Shown: positions 7,670 to 17,418 of the stretch, piece by piece
Layout of the letters: each line of letters opens with the position of its first letter
Numbering within the stretch: position 1 is the stretch's first letter
NCBI RefSeq assembly: GCF_013912065.1
Contig: NZ_JACESA010000009.1
Coordinates: 88,524 to 152,523, forward strand
Length of the DNA stretch: 64,000 nt
DNA from: Brevundimonas sp.
GTDB lineage: Bacteria; Pseudomonadota; Alphaproteobacteria; Caulobacterales; Caulobacteraceae
Reading direction: 5' to 3'
Translations under genes and position numbers: made by a program
Notes under the pieces: model-generated
Databases searched by the model: none
Seen by the model: only the letters and a program-made list of their open reading frames with translations
What the model was told of the DNA's origin: nothing

Positions 7670-10462
7670 TCAGAAGCGGTAGTTCATGCCCACCGCGAAG
7701 GTCCGGCCGTAGCTCTGATAATCGATGGTCCGGCGCTCATCGCCGTTCTCGAAGGTCTTGAACGGTTCGTCGGTCAGGTTGTTGACCTGGGCCAGGATGG
7801 ACAGGCCCTCCAGCGGACCCGACTGGAACTCGTAACCGACCTGGGCGTCCACGACGGTTTCGGCGGCGACCGAACGCAAGGTGCGGCCGTTGCCGAAGCC
7901 GGCGACTTCACCGAGGTAGTCGGAGCGATAACGGGCAGAGACGCGCGACTGGAAGCCGTAGCGCTCATAATAGACGGTGCCGTTCATGACGGTTTCCGAC
8001 AGGCCCGGCATGGTGGTCGGAGCCTCGTTCGGATCCGGCTGGACTTCGCTGTCCGTAGCCGAGGCGCTGAACAGGGCGCCGAAGCCCTCCAGAGCGGGGT
8101 GGAGGATGTCGAACGGCGCGGAGACCGAGAACTCGACGCCCTTGATCCAGCCGCCATCACCATTGTCAGGGCGCGAGGACAGGCCCTGGTTGATCACAGG
8201 GGTCACGCCGCCGGTCGGATAGCCAGTGAAGTCGACGATCTGGTTGCGGGTGTAAACATAGCTTTCGAGGTTCTTGTAATAGGCCGCCACCGAGACATAG
8301 CCCTTGCGGTTGGCGAAATACTTCTCGAGCGAGATGTCCGCCACATCGGCGATATAGGGGCGCAGTTCGGGATTGCCGCCGCTGGCGCTCCAGGGCGACT
8401 GGTTGTCGGGCTGGGCGCTGGGGATGTTGTTCGCCACGTTGAAGGAATAGTTCTGCGAGGCGCGCATGTCGTCCATCCGAGGACGCGCCAGGGTGCGGGC
8501 CACGGCGAAGCGGGCGAACAGGTCGTCGCCGACTTCCAGGATGAAGTTCGAGCTGGGCAAGATTTCCAGATATTCCACGCCGCCGTCGACGGCGACGGTT
8601 TCCGACACGCCGGGGCCCACTTGGCGGGCCGAGAAGCCGGTGGAGCTCTGGTCGGTATAGACGAACTGCATGCCGACGTTGCCGGTCAGCGGCCGACCGA
8701 ACAGTTCATGGTCGATGTTGGCGCGGACATAGGCCGTAGAGACCTTTTCGGTCACTTCCCAGTTGCCGGCGGCGACGTCGGCGTTCGGGTTGCGGACCAG
8801 GTCCAGCAGACCGCTGTTGACCAGGCCCAGGGCGTCATAGCTGAGCACCTGCGAGATGCCGAGATAGCCCAGGTCGGTCGGCTCCAGCAGATATTCCGAC
8901 GGGACGAACAGATCGCCGCCGCCGGGGACGCCGATGTAATACTGGTCGTTGACGAAGCTCTTGTTGCGCTCCGAATAGTTGACGCCGAAGTCGATCGACT
9001 TGAACGGGCTCTGGTGCAGGGCGCGGTTCGCCGTCAGGCGGACAGCCTTGATCTCGTCCTCGATGGAGGGGGTGTTCATATAGCCGACCTGACCGCCGGG
9101 GATGACGTCTGCGCCCCAGCCCTGGGCCGAGGTGATGCGGATCAGGGCCGGGTCGGCGTAGTCCAGCTGGCTGGTGAACCGGGTCACGCCGTCGTCGGTC
9201 AGTTCGAAGCCCAGGGTGTCCAGCGCGCCGTTGATGTTGCGGCCGGTGCCGGCGTTGGTTTCAAGAATGATGTCGTCGCGCTCGACCTTGGAGTAGCTGA
9301 GGTCCAGACCCAGGGTCCAGTCGTCGGTGGCGACGAACTCGGTGTTCCAGCCCAGGGCCGTGATGTTGCTGTCGCGCTTGTTCAGGTCGTTGCGGACGAC
9401 GCCCTTGATGTTGTCCCAGGTGCCGGCGACGATCAGGCCGTCCTCGACCGTGTAGCCCGAACGAAGCGACGGCGCCGGGCGGCAAAGGGACGACGGCACG
9501 TTCACGGTGCAGTCGCCCGCCGAACCGCCCCAGGCCAGCGGGAACTCGATGCCGCGCAGGACCTGGGTATTCTTGAACTCGGAATAGAAGGCGTCGATGG
9601 TCGAGTGGATGCGGTCGTTCGGACGCCATTCCAGCACGCCCATATAGCCGTCGCGCTCCAGCTCCGACGACATGACATAGGGTTTGACGCCGCCGGTCAG
9701 CAGATTGCCGTCGCTGTAGGTCGGATAGCCCCAGGCGTTGAACCGTTCGGACTGGTACGGCGAGCTCATGTGGGCGTAGCCCAGGGCGACGCCCAGCGTG
9801 CCGTCCATGAACTGGTCGATGTAGGAGATGGTGTAGCGGTCGCCGCTGTCGGTCGTGCCCGAGTTCAGGGCGCCGATGTCGTTCCACTCGTGGCGATAGT
9901 TCACCGCAATGGCCTGACGACCATAGGCCAGCGGACGCACGGTGCGCAGATCGACGGTGCCGGCCAGGCCCTGGCCGACCAGGGCCGAGTCCGGGGTCTT
10001 GTAGACGACGACGCTGCCCAGCAGTTCCGACGGGAACTGGTCGAACTCGACGCCGCGGTTGTCGCCGGTCGTGACCAGCTCGCGGCCGTTCAGCAGGGCG
10101 GTGGTGAAGTCGGGGCCGAGGCCGCGGATCGAGATGGCCTGGCTGCGGCCGTCGAGGCGCTGCGAGGTCACGCCCGGCAGGCGGGCCAGGGATTCGGCGA
10201 TGGAGACGTCCGGCAGCTTGCCGATGTCTTCCGCGGAAATGACCTCGACGATCGAGGTGTTGTTGGCCTTGGCCGAGATCGAGGCTTCGATCGAGCGGCG
10301 GATGCCGGTGACGACGATCTCGCCGACCTCGGCGGCCTGATCGTCGGCCTGGGCCGTCGTATCACTGGTTTGAGCCTGAGCGCCGCTGACGGCCATGAGC
10401 GCGGCTGCGCCGAATGCGACACCCGACAGCAGGCGCACGCGCCGATTGAGACCTTGAGACAT
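7670..10462 (-). CDS. TonB-dependent receptor for alpha-glucans (TonB-Xanth-Caul family, MalA-like)
   Basis: This outer-membrane active transporter (930 aa) probably imports maltodextrins. I choose the ATG at 10462 because AGGA lies 6 nt upstream and it gives a clean signal peptide ending AQAQ. ATGs at 10468 and 10528 are less well placed. The mature N-terminus has a TonB box-like VGEIVVTGIR, then a plug domain (SAEDIGKLPDVSIAESLARLPG, ISIRGLGPDFTTALLNGREL). The barrel ends in the usual terminal aromatic (GMNYRF). It is divergent from the amylase gene and surrounded by starch enzymes, which supports an alpha-glucan substrate. That substrate is inferred from context and from the similar Caulobacter malA locus. 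Confidence 0.9.
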   Translation of the reverse strand: MSQGLNRRVRLLSGVAFGAAALMAVSGAQAQTSDTTAQADDQAAEVGEIVVTGIRRSIEASISAKANNTSIVEVISAEDIGKLPDVSIAESLARLPGVTSQRLDGRSQAISIRGLGPDFTTALLNGRELVTTGDNRGVEFDQFPSELLGSVVVYKTPDSALVGQGLAGTVDLRTVRPLAYGRQAIAVNYRHEWNDIGALNSGTTDSGDRYTISYIDQFMDGTLGVALGYAHMSSPYQSERFNAWGYPTYSDGNLLTGGVKPYVMSSELERDGYMGVLEWRPNDRIHSTIDAFYSEFKNTQVLRGIEFPLAWGGSAGDCTVNVPSSLCRPAPSLRSGYTVEDGLIVAGTWDNIKGVVRNDLNKRDSNITALGWNTEFVATDDWTLGLDLSYSKVERDDIILETNAGTGRNINGALDTLGFELTDDGVTRFTSQLDYADPALIRITSAQGWGADVIPGGQVGYMNTPSIEDEIKAVRLTANRALHQSPFKSIDFGVNYSERNKSFVNDQYYIGVPGGGDLFVPSEYLLEPTDLGYLGISQVLSYDALGLVNSGLLDLVRNPNADVAAGNWEVTEKVSTAYVRANIDHELFGRPLTGNVGMQFVYTDQSSTGFSARQVGPGVSETVAVDGGVEYLEILPSSNFILEVGDDLFARFAVARTLARPRMDDMRASQNYSFNVANNIPSAQPDNQSPWSASGGNPELRPYIADVADISLEKYFANRKGYVSVAAYYKNLESYVYTRNQIVDFTGYPTGGVTPVINQGLSSRPDNGDGGWIKGVEFSVSAPFDILHPALEGFGALFSASATDSEVQPDPNEAPTTMPGLSETVMNGTVYYERYGFQSRVSARYRSDYLGEVAGFGNGRTLRSVAAETVVDAQVGYEFQSGPLEGLSILAQVNNLTDEPFKTFENGDERRTIDYQSYGRTFAVGMNYRF

Positions 10463-10513
10463 TGTCATCCTCCCTGGGGCTGTCGCGATTCTGAATGTCG
10501 CAACCGAAGCCGT

Positions 10514-10529
10514 CGCAAAAATATGCAAA
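10514..10529. promoter_or_regulatory. Candidate LacI-family operator upstream of the TonB receptor
   Basis: The site CGCAAAAATATGCAAA lies about 50 bp upstream of the receptor start. It matches a second site at 10687-10702 at 12 of 16 positions and resembles one at 15284-15301. The repeated half-element is YGCAAA. Binding by the LacI protein encoded at 14238-15251 is inferred. Confidence 0.5.
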
Positions 10530-10686
10530 CCTTAGGCATCATTGCAAGCTGTTAATCTCGGCGGCCCAATTTCGCCGCACCGCTGCCGCGTCAACAACCG
10601 CGTACTACTAAGCTTTTGAGGCTGATATTGCCCCTCTATTGCTGCGATGCAGCATTCTAATCCGCGTTGACAGGCAGCATCAGGAC

Positions 10687-10702
10687 TGCAAAATCTTGCA
10701 AA
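10687..10702. promoter_or_regulatory. Candidate LacI-family operator upstream of the alpha-amylase operon
   Basis: TGCAAAATCTTGCAAA contains the inverted arms TGCAA-N4-TTGCA and lies 45 bp before the amylase ATG. It is the clearest of three related sites in the locus. The rest of the 10463-10747 gap holds no gene and should carry the two divergent promoters. Confidence 0.55.
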
Positions 10703-10747
10703 TCGATCTGGAAGGCTTTGCACTTTCCGGACGGGGAGGACGACAGG

Positions 10748-12595
10748 ATGATCATCGCTCGACAATGGAAGAGCCGGACGCGCGCCGTATTGACTGCGGC
10801 GACCCTGCTCGCCGGCGCCTCCCCCCTGCCCGTCCTGGCCCAGACCTCGGTGCAAACGATCGCCCCGACGACCACAACGCCGGACGCGCTGAACGCCCTG
10901 CGTCAGCGCCCGCCGCAGGACGAGGTGATCTATTTCCTGCTGCCCGACCGGTTCGCCAACGGCGATCCGTCCAATGACAACGGCGGCTATGCCCCCGAGC
11001 GGCTGAAGAGCGGCTTCGACCCGTCGGATACCGACTTCTATCACGGCGGGGATTTAGCCGGGGTCACGCAGCGACTGGACTATATCCAGGGCCTGGGCGC
11101 GACCGCCGTCTGGCTGGCGCCCGTGTTCAAGAACAAGCCGGTGCAGTCGCACGGAAACTATACCGGCGCGGCGCACCACGGATACTGGATCACCGACTTC
11201 ACGGCGGTGGACCCTCACTTCGGCGACGAGGCGGCGATGCGCGCCCTGGTCGAGGCCGCCCATGCGCGCGGCATGAAGGTCTATCTAGACATCGTCGCCA
11301 ACCATACGGCCGACGTGATCCGTTATCGCGAATGCCCGGACCGGCTCTGCGAATACCGCGGCCGCGCCGACTATCCCTATACGCGCCGAGGCGGCGTCGA
11401 CGGAGCGCCGATCAACGAGGGCTTCGACGGCCGGGACTTCTCGCGCCTGACGCGGCCCGACTACGCCTATACGCCCTATGTTCCGGCGGGCGAGGAGAAC
11501 GCCAAGACGCCCGCCTGGCTGAACGATCCGATCCACTATCATAACCGGGGCGAGAGCACGTTCGCCGGCGAAAGCGGACTGGACGGCGACTTCGCCGGGC
11601 TGGACGATCTGCTGACCGAGGACCCGGTCGTGGTCCAGGGCATGATCGACATCTTCGGCGGCTGGATCGAGAAATACGGCATCGACGGCTTCCGCATCGA
11701 CACCGCCCGCCACGTGAACCCCGAGTTCTGGCAGGCCTTCATCCCCGCCATGCTGGAGCGGGCGCGGGCCAAGGGCATCCCGAACTTCCACATCTTCGGC
11801 GAGGTCTATGACCATGATCCGGCGGTCACGGCGCGGTTCACCAAGGTCGACGACTATCCCGCCGTGCTGGACTTCCCCTTCCAGAAAACCGCTGTCGACG
11901 TCGCCTCGGGCAAGGCCGGGACCGACGCCCTGGCCAAGCTGTTCGCCGCCGACGCCCTCTATGCCGAAGGCGCGGACACCGCCGCTATCCTGCCGACCTT
12001 CCTGGGCAACCACGACATGGGCCGCGTCGGCTTCTTCGTGAAACAGGCCAACCCCGACGCCGATGACGCCGAACTGCTGGCGCGCGTGAAACTGGCCCAC
12101 GCCCTGATGATGTTCAGCCGCGGCGTTCCGACCCTCTATTACGGCGACGAACAGGGCTTCGCCGGCGCCGGGGGCTATGGAAACTCGCGCCAGGACATGT
12201 GGGCCAGCCGGACGCCGGTCTATGCCTCCGAGGTCCCGCTGGGCGGCCGTCATGACGCCTATTCGACCGAGGCGCCGCTGTACCGCGCCATCGCCGAAAT
12301 GGCCCGTATCCGCGCGGCCGAGCCGGCCCTGCGTCACGGCCGTCAGGAGGTCCGCGCCGCCGGCGACGCACCCGGCCTGTTCGCCGTCTCCCGCCTGGAC
12401 GAGACGGGCGGCGAGACCCTGGTCCTGTTCAATTCCTCGACCGCCCCTGTCACGGCTCAGGTTGAGGTGGAGCCCGCCTCGCTGCGGTGGCAGTCTGTTC
12501 GCGGCGACTGCGCGGCCCAGGCTTCGGCGCCGGCCAGCTACGCCGTACGCATCGCCCCTCTCGACTATCTGATCTGCAAGAGCACGCCACAGTGA
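10748..12595 (+). CDS. Exported GH13 alpha-amylase-family glycoside hydrolase
   Basis: This enzyme (615 aa) probably cleaves alpha-1,4-glucans in the periplasm or at the outer membrane. The ATG at 10748 follows GGGGAGG and yields a signal peptide ending VLAQ; the longer frame to 10667 lacks a signal. All GH13 regions are present: DIVANHTAD (about residue 181), GFRIDTARH with nucleophile Asp318, HIFGEVYDHD with acid/base Glu352, and FLGNHDM with Asp423. The domain order is (beta/alpha)8 barrel then a beta-rich C domain. The stop overlaps the next gene as GTGA, so the two are cotranscribed. It could be an amylase or neopullulanase-type enzyme; the family call is firm. Confidence 0.92.
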   Translation: MIIARQWKSRTRAVLTAATLLAGASPLPVLAQTSVQTIAPTTTTPDALNALRQRPPQDEVIYFLLPDRFANGDPSNDNGGYAPERLKSGFDPSDTDFYHGGDLAGVTQRLDYIQGLGATAVWLAPVFKNKPVQSHGNYTGAAHHGYWITDFTAVDPHFGDEAAMRALVEAAHARGMKVYLDIVANHTADVIRYRECPDRLCEYRGRADYPYTRRGGVDGAPINEGFDGRDFSRLTRPDYAYTPYVPAGEENAKTPAWLNDPIHYHNRGESTFAGESGLDGDFAGLDDLLTEDPVVVQGMIDIFGGWIEKYGIDGFRIDTARHVNPEFWQAFIPAMLERARAKGIPNFHIFGEVYDHDPAVTARFTKVDDYPAVLDFPFQKTAVDVASGKAGTDALAKLFAADALYAEGADTAAILPTFLGNHDMGRVGFFVKQANPDADDAELLARVKLAHALMMFSRGVPTLYYGDEQGFAGAGGYGNSRQDMWASRTPVYASEVPLGGRHDAYSTEAPLYRAIAEMARIRAAEPALRHGRQEVRAAGDAPGLFAVSRLDETGGETLVLFNSSTAPVTAQVEVEPASLRWQSVRGDCAAQASAPASYAVRIAPLDYLICKSTPQ

Positions 12596-14232
12596 ACGCC
12601 CACACCCTCGACCTCGCGACCGCCGCCCAGCCGGCGACCGCCCATCACGAATGGTGGCGGGGCGCGGTGCTGTACCAGATCTATCCGCGCAGCTTCGCCG
12701 ACGCGAATAACGACGGCGTCGGCGACCTGAAGGGGATCACCGACCATCTGGACCACGTCGCCTCTCTGGGCGTGGACGGGATCTGGCTGTCGCCGTTCTT
12801 CACTTCGCCGATGAAGGACTTCGGCTACGACGTCGCCGACTATTGCGACGTCGATCCGATCTTCGGGACCCTGGCCGACTTCGACGCCCTGGTCGCGCGC
12901 GCTCATGCGCTGGGGCTGAAGGTCGTCATCGACCAGGTCTTCTCCCACACTTCGGACGAACACGCATGGTTCCTGGACAGCCGCGCATCGCGGACCGGGC
13001 CGCACGCCGACTGGTACGTCTGGGCCGACGCCAAGCCCGACGGCTCGCCGCCGTCGAACTGGCAGTCAGTGTTCGGCGGGCCCGCCTGGACCTGGGACGC
13101 GCGTCGCGGCCAGTATTACATGCACAATTTCCTGGCCTCCCAGCCCCAGCTGAACGTCAGGAACCTCGAGGTCCAGGACGCCCTGATCGCGGCGGCGCGG
13201 TTCTGGCTGGACCGGGGGGTGGACGGCTTCCGCCTGGACGCCATCAACTTCGCCATCCACGACCTGAAGCTGACCGACAATCCGCCGATCAACGACGGCA
13301 AGAAGCGCACCCGGCCGTTCGACTTCCAGGACAAGATCAACAATCAGAGCCAACCGGAGATCATCGGCTTCCTGAACCGTATCCGCGCCCTGACCGACAG
13401 CTATGAGGGCCGGTTCACCGTCGCCGAGGTCGGGGGCGACCACGCCGACCGGGAGATGAAGGAATATACGGCCGGGGACGACCGGCTGCATTCGGCCTAT
13501 GGCTTCCTCTACCTGTACGCCGATACGTTGAAGAGCGAACTGGTCGCCCAGGGCGAGACCATGTGGCCGGACCAGCAGGGCGAGGGCTGGCCGTCCTGGA
13601 CCTTCTCGAACCACGACGCCCCGCGCGCCGTATCGCGCTGGTCACAGGGCCGCGACCCCAAGGCCTTCGCCGAGATGGCCCTGCTGCTGCTGGTCTGCCT
13701 GCGCGGCAATGTCTTCGTCTATCAGGGCGAGGAACTGGGCCTTCCCCAGGCCGAGGTGCCGTTCGAACGGCTGGTCGATCCCGAGGCCATCTCCAACTGG
13801 CCCCAGACCCTGGGCCGCGACGGCGCCCGCACCCCCATGCCCTGGCATGCGGCCCAGACCAACGCCGGCTTCTCAACCGTCGAGCCCTGGTTGCCCGTCG
13901 ATCCCCGACACCTGGCCCTGGCCGTGGACGCCCAGGAGGCCGATCCGGCCTCGACGCTTCAGGTCGCCCGTCGCCTGATCGGCCTGCGCCGCGAGCATCC
14001 GGCGCTGCGCCACGGCGGCATGGCGCCGATCGAGACCCACGGCCTGCTGGTCTTCGAGCGTCAGGAGCGGGGCGGATCGCAACAGCGGCTGCTGTGCGTC
14101 TTCAACCTGAGCCACGAGACCGCCGACTGGAGCCCGCCCGCCGGAGCGACCCGGATCGAGGCGATCAACTGGACCGAGGCGGACGGGCAGGCCCTGCCTC
14201 CGCTCGCCGGCCTGGTCTTCAGCCTGGCATGA
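12592..14232 (+). CDS. GH13 alpha-glucosidase (oligo-alpha-glucosidase type)
   Basis: This enzyme (546 aa) hydrolyses maltose or short maltodextrins to glucose. The start is GTG at 12592, overlapping the amylase stop by 4 nt. The longer frame from 12487 is only read-through inside the amylase. GH13 hallmarks are WWRGAVLYQIYPRSFADANNDGVGDL (in two parts), VVIDQVFSHTSDEH, GFRLDAINF with Asp216, FTVAEVGGD with Glu279 and FSNHDAPR with Asp342. There is no signal peptide, so it is cytoplasmic. It pairs with the exported amylase upstream in one operon, consistent with stepwise starch breakdown. Confidence 0.93.
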   Translation: MNAHTLDLATAAQPATAHHEWWRGAVLYQIYPRSFADANNDGVGDLKGITDHLDHVASLGVDGIWLSPFFTSPMKDFGYDVADYCDVDPIFGTLADFDALVARAHALGLKVVIDQVFSHTSDEHAWFLDSRASRTGPHADWYVWADAKPDGSPPSNWQSVFGGPAWTWDARRGQYYMHNFLASQPQLNVRNLEVQDALIAAARFWLDRGVDGFRLDAINFAIHDLKLTDNPPINDGKKRTRPFDFQDKINNQSQPEIIGFLNRIRALTDSYEGRFTVAEVGGDHADREMKEYTAGDDRLHSAYGFLYLYADTLKSELVAQGETMWPDQQGEGWPSWTFSNHDAPRAVSRWSQGRDPKAFAEMALLLLVCLRGNVFVYQGEELGLPQAEVPFERLVDPEAISNWPQTLGRDGARTPMPWHAAQTNAGFSTVEPWLPVDPRHLALAVDAQEADPASTLQVARRLIGLRREHPALRHGGMAPIETHGLLVFERQERGGSQQRLLCVFNLSHETADWSPPAGATRIEAINWTEADGQALPPLAGLVFSLA

Positions 14233-14237
14233 GGCCG

Positions 14238-15251
14238 TCAGCCGCCACAGGTCTCGCGCACGATCAGATCGGTCGGAACCCGTTCCGACCGGCCGGCGGT
14301 CGCGCCCCCGTGGTCGAGCAGTTTGGACACCATCAGCCGTCCGGCCTTCATCGTGTCCTGGGCGATGGTGGACAGGGCCGGACGCGAGTAGCGGCTGAAC
14401 GGCACATTGTCGAAGCCGATGACCGAGACGTCGCCGGGCACGGTCAGTCCGGCGTGCTCCAGCGCCCGCACCGCGCCCAGCGCGATCTGGTCCGACGCCG
14501 CCACCACCCCGTCGAAGGCGACGCCGCGACGGACCAGGGCGTCGACAGCCGCCTCGGCGGATTCGACCTCGAAATGGGCGGGGACGATCAGGTCCGCATC
14601 CACCGCAATGCCCGCCGTCTCCAGGGCCTCCAGATAGCCGCGGTGCCGTTGCATGGCCTCGGGCGGGTCCAGGTCGCCCAGGAAGACGATACGTTGTCGG
14701 CCCAGCCGGGCCAGGTGCGAGGTCGCGCGTCGGCCGCCCGAAAAATTGTCCGAGCCGATGGAGCAGTAGTCCTGCTCCGCCAGGTCCGCGCCCCAGACGA
14801 CGAAGCGATGGTCGCCCGCCGCCAGACGGTTGAAGGCGCCGTGCAGGCTGGACTGGCCCAGGAAGATGACGCCGTCGGCGCGGCTGGTGTTCATCGCCGC
14901 CGCCAGTTCGTCATAGGTGGCCGGCGAGATATGGCTCATCAGCAGGTCGCAGTCGCGCTCTCGCGCCGCCTCCCCCACCCCGGCCAGAAGCTCCAGGAAG
15001 AAGGGATCGGAAATCCGGCCCTCGCGCCCCTGCGGACGCGGCGTCACCAGGGCGATGGTGCCCTGGGCCCCGATGGGGCCGGCCGGCATGTAGCGGCGGA
15101 ACGGATAGTCGTGCTCCTTCGCCAGCTTCCAGATCAGCTGTTTGGTGCGGTCGTTGACGGCGGGGCTGTCGTTCAGCGCCCGCGAGGTCGTGGCGACCGA
15201 GACGCCGGCCAGGCGCGCAATGTCTTCAAGTCGGGTGGTCTTGCGGCTCAA
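14238..15251 (-). CDS. LacI-family transcriptional regulator of the alpha-glucan locus
   Basis: This is a 337-aa LacI regulator with an N-terminal helix-turn-helix (TRLEDIARLAGVSVATTSRALND), a hinge, and a periplasmic-binding-protein-like sensor domain (DGVIFLGQSS, RRGVAFDGVVAASDQIALGAVRALE, VIGFDNVPFSRYSRPALSTI). It converges on the alpha-glucosidase and is divergent from the GH97 operon. It probably represses the locus until a maltose-type inducer appears. The TGCAAA-type sites at 10514, 10687 and 15284 are its likely targets by position; the ligand is inferred. Confidence 0.92.
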   Translation of the reverse strand: MSRKTTRLEDIARLAGVSVATTSRALNDSPAVNDRTKQLIWKLAKEHDYPFRRYMPAGPIGAQGTIALVTPRPQGREGRISDPFFLELLAGVGEAARERDCDLLMSHISPATYDELAAAMNTSRADGVIFLGQSSLHGAFNRLAAGDHRFVVWGADLAEQDYCSIGSDNFSGGRRATSHLARLGRQRIVFLGDLDPPEAMQRHRGYLEALETAGIAVDADLIVPAHFEVESAEAAVDALVRRGVAFDGVVAASDQIALGAVRALEHAGLTVPGDVSVIGFDNVPFSRYSRPALSTIAQDTMKAGRLMVSKLLDHGGATAGRSERVPTDLIVRETCGG

Positions 15252-15283
15252 GGTCGCGGGTCCTCGAAGCAGTCTGTCGTGAC

Positions 15284-15301
15284 TGCAAATTTTTCTGCAA
15301 A
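15284..15301. promoter_or_regulatory. Candidate LacI-family operator between lacI and the GH97 operon
   Basis: TGCAAATTTTTCTGCAAA contains two TGCAAA half-elements and is related to the sites at 10514 and 10687, but the spacing is 2 nt longer. It lies 32 bp upstream of the LacI start and 53 bp upstream of the GH97 start. This position allows both autoregulation and control of the GH97 operon. Confidence 0.5.
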
Positions 15302-15354
15302 CATTTCAGCCACCGTTCGCGGCGGTTGGCAAGAGGCGGCGTAACGGAGTTCAC

Positions 15355-17418
15355 ATGATGAAGCGCAGATCCTTCCTGGCCCTCGGCGGCGCCTCGATCC
15401 TGGCCTTCGGCGCCACCGGCGTCCGGGCCCAGACCAGCCCGGTCCACGCCCGCGCCAGCTCGCCCGGCGGGGTGCTGACAGTCGAGGCCTTCACCGACAA
15501 CGACGGCCGACCGATGTATTCGGTCATGCGTCAGGGGCGGGTCGTCGTGGCCCCGTCCAAGCTGGGCTTCCTGCTGACCGACGCCCCGGCGCTGGAGCGG
15601 GGTCTGGCCGTCGCCGCCGGTCAGCCGATCACGTTCGACGAGACCTGGGAGCAGCCGTGGGGCGAGCGCCGCTTCATCCGCAACCACTACAACGAGTGGC
15701 GGGTCGGCTATGTCGAGACCGGCGCCCTGGGCCGCCGCGTGGACGTGGTCTTCCGCCTGTATGACGACGGCCTGGGCTTCCGCTACGAGGTCCCGGACCA
15801 GCCGGGTCTGAAGACGGTCCGCATCGGCTCCGAGATCACCGAGTTCAACCTGGCCGAGGACGGCGAGGCCCTGTGGTGCCCGGCCTGGGAATGGAACCGC
15901 GAGGAATATCTGTACAGCCGCACGCCGATCAGCGCGGTCGGCAGCGCCCAGACGCCGATGACGGTCAAGGGCCAGTCCGGTCTGCACGTCTCGATCCACG
16001 AAGCCGCCTGCATCGACTACGCCGGCATGAACCTGCGCCGGTCGGAGGGCACGAAGTTCCGCGCCCAGCTGACGCCCGGCCTGACCAACGCCGCCGTGGT
16101 GCGACAGGCGCCGTTCAACAGCCCGTGGCGGACGCTGCAGGTGTCGGACAGCGCCGCCGGCCTGATCGACTCCAGCCTGATCCTGAACCTGAACGAGCCC
16201 AACAAGCTGGGCGACGTCAGCTGGTTCAAGCCCATGAAATATGTCGGCGTCTGGTGGGAGATGCACCTGGAGCTGAAGAGCTGGAACTCGGGTCCGAAGC
16301 ACGGCGCCACGACCGAGAACACGATCAAACATATCGATTTCGCGGCCAAACACGGCTTCGGCGGGGTTCTGGTCGAGGGCTGGAACAAGGGCTGGGACGG
16401 CCAGTGGTTCGCCAACGGCTCGGACTTCAGCTTCACCGAATCCTATCCCGACTTCGACATCGAGGCGGTCTGCGCCCATGCCCGGTCCAAGGGCGTGCAG
16501 CTGATCGGCCACCACGAGACGGGCGGCAACGCCTTCCACTACGAGCAGCAGCTCGAACCGGCCATGGCCCTGTACGAGCGGCTGGGCGTCCATTCGGTCA
16601 AGACCGGCTATGTGGCCGATGCGCAAGGCGCGCGCGTCGCCGGACCGGACGGCCAGATGGTCATGGCCTGGCACGAGAGCCAGGCGATGGCTCAGCACCA
16701 CATGAAGGTCGTCGAAGCCGGCGCCCGGCACAAGGTGGCGATCAACGCCCACGAGCCGTTCAAGGATACCGGCCTGCGCCGCACCTATCCGAACATCATC
16801 AGCCGCGAAGGTCAGCGGGGCATGGAATATTCGGCCTGGGGGAACCCCGGCAATCCGCCCGAGCACGAGCCGAACCTGGTCTTCACCCGCCTGCTGGCCG
16901 GGCCGATGGACTATACGCCAGGCATCTTCGGCATGGAGACGCGCAGCCCCGGCGGCGTGCAGACGACCTGGGCCAAGCAGCTGGCCCTCTATGTCGTCAT
17001 CTACAGCCCGATCCAGATGGCGGCGGATCTGCTGGTCAATTACGAGGCCAATCCCGCGCCGTTCCAGTTCATCAAGGACGTGCCATGCGACTGGGCCGAG
17101 ACCCGGGTGCTGGCGGCCGAGATGGGCGACTACGTCGCCATCGCGAGGAAGGACCGGGCGTCGGACGTCTGGGCCCTGGGCGCCATCACCGACGAACATC
17201 CGCGCGTCCTGACCGCGCATCTGGACTTCCTGGACGACGGCCGTCGCTACCGGGCCGAAATCTATCGCGACGGTCCCGAGGCCGACTATCGCGGCAAGCG
17301 CGAGGACATAATCATCGAACAGCGTGAAGTGACCTCGGCCGACGTACTGACCCTGGCCCTGGCGCCCGGCGGCGGCCAGGCCATCCGCTTCGTGCCGATT
17401 GGACGCGCGCGTCGATGA
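15355..17418 (+). CDS. Exported GH97 alpha-glucosidase (SusB-like)
   Basis: This is a GH97 enzyme of 687 aa, the family of SusB, which releases glucose from alpha-glucans. The N-terminus MMKRRSFLALGG is Tat-like and is followed by a cleavable segment ending VRAQ. The order is an N-terminal beta-sandwich, then the barrel (VEGWNKGWDG), then the C-terminal sandwich. Three glutamates expected in inverting GH97 members are visible: GHHETGG (Glu388), INAHEPF (Glu467) and SREGQRG (Glu485). The stop overlaps the MFS start as ATGA. It heads a four-gene operon. Export and the family are well supported; inverting mechanism is by family comparison. Confidence 0.9.
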   Translation: MMKRRSFLALGGASILAFGATGVRAQTSPVHARASSPGGVLTVEAFTDNDGRPMYSVMRQGRVVVAPSKLGFLLTDAPALERGLAVAAGQPITFDETWEQPWGERRFIRNHYNEWRVGYVETGALGRRVDVVFRLYDDGLGFRYEVPDQPGLKTVRIGSEITEFNLAEDGEALWCPAWEWNREEYLYSRTPISAVGSAQTPMTVKGQSGLHVSIHEAACIDYAGMNLRRSEGTKFRAQLTPGLTNAAVVRQAPFNSPWRTLQVSDSAAGLIDSSLILNLNEPNKLGDVSWFKPMKYVGVWWEMHLELKSWNSGPKHGATTENTIKHIDFAAKHGFGGVLVEGWNKGWDGQWFANGSDFSFTESYPDFDIEAVCAHARSKGVQLIGHHETGGNAFHYEQQLEPAMALYERLGVHSVKTGYVADAQGARVAGPDGQMVMAWHESQAMAQHHMKVVEAGARHKVAINAHEPFKDTGLRRTYPNIISREGQRGMEYSAWGNPGNPPEHEPNLVFTRLLAGPMDYTPGIFGMETRSPGGVQTTWAKQLALYVVIYSPIQMAADLLVNYEANPAPFQFIKDVPCDWAETRVLAAEMGDYVAIARKDRASDVWALGAITDEHPRVLTAHLDFLDDGRRYRAEIYRDGPEADYRGKREDIIIEQREVTSADVLTLALAPGGGQAIRFVPIGRARR

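Noticed and set aside
7592-10555. 987-codon open frame antisense to the TonB receptor
   Set aside because: Same GC-driven shadow effect; the minus strand holds a full receptor with signal peptide, plug and terminal Phe.
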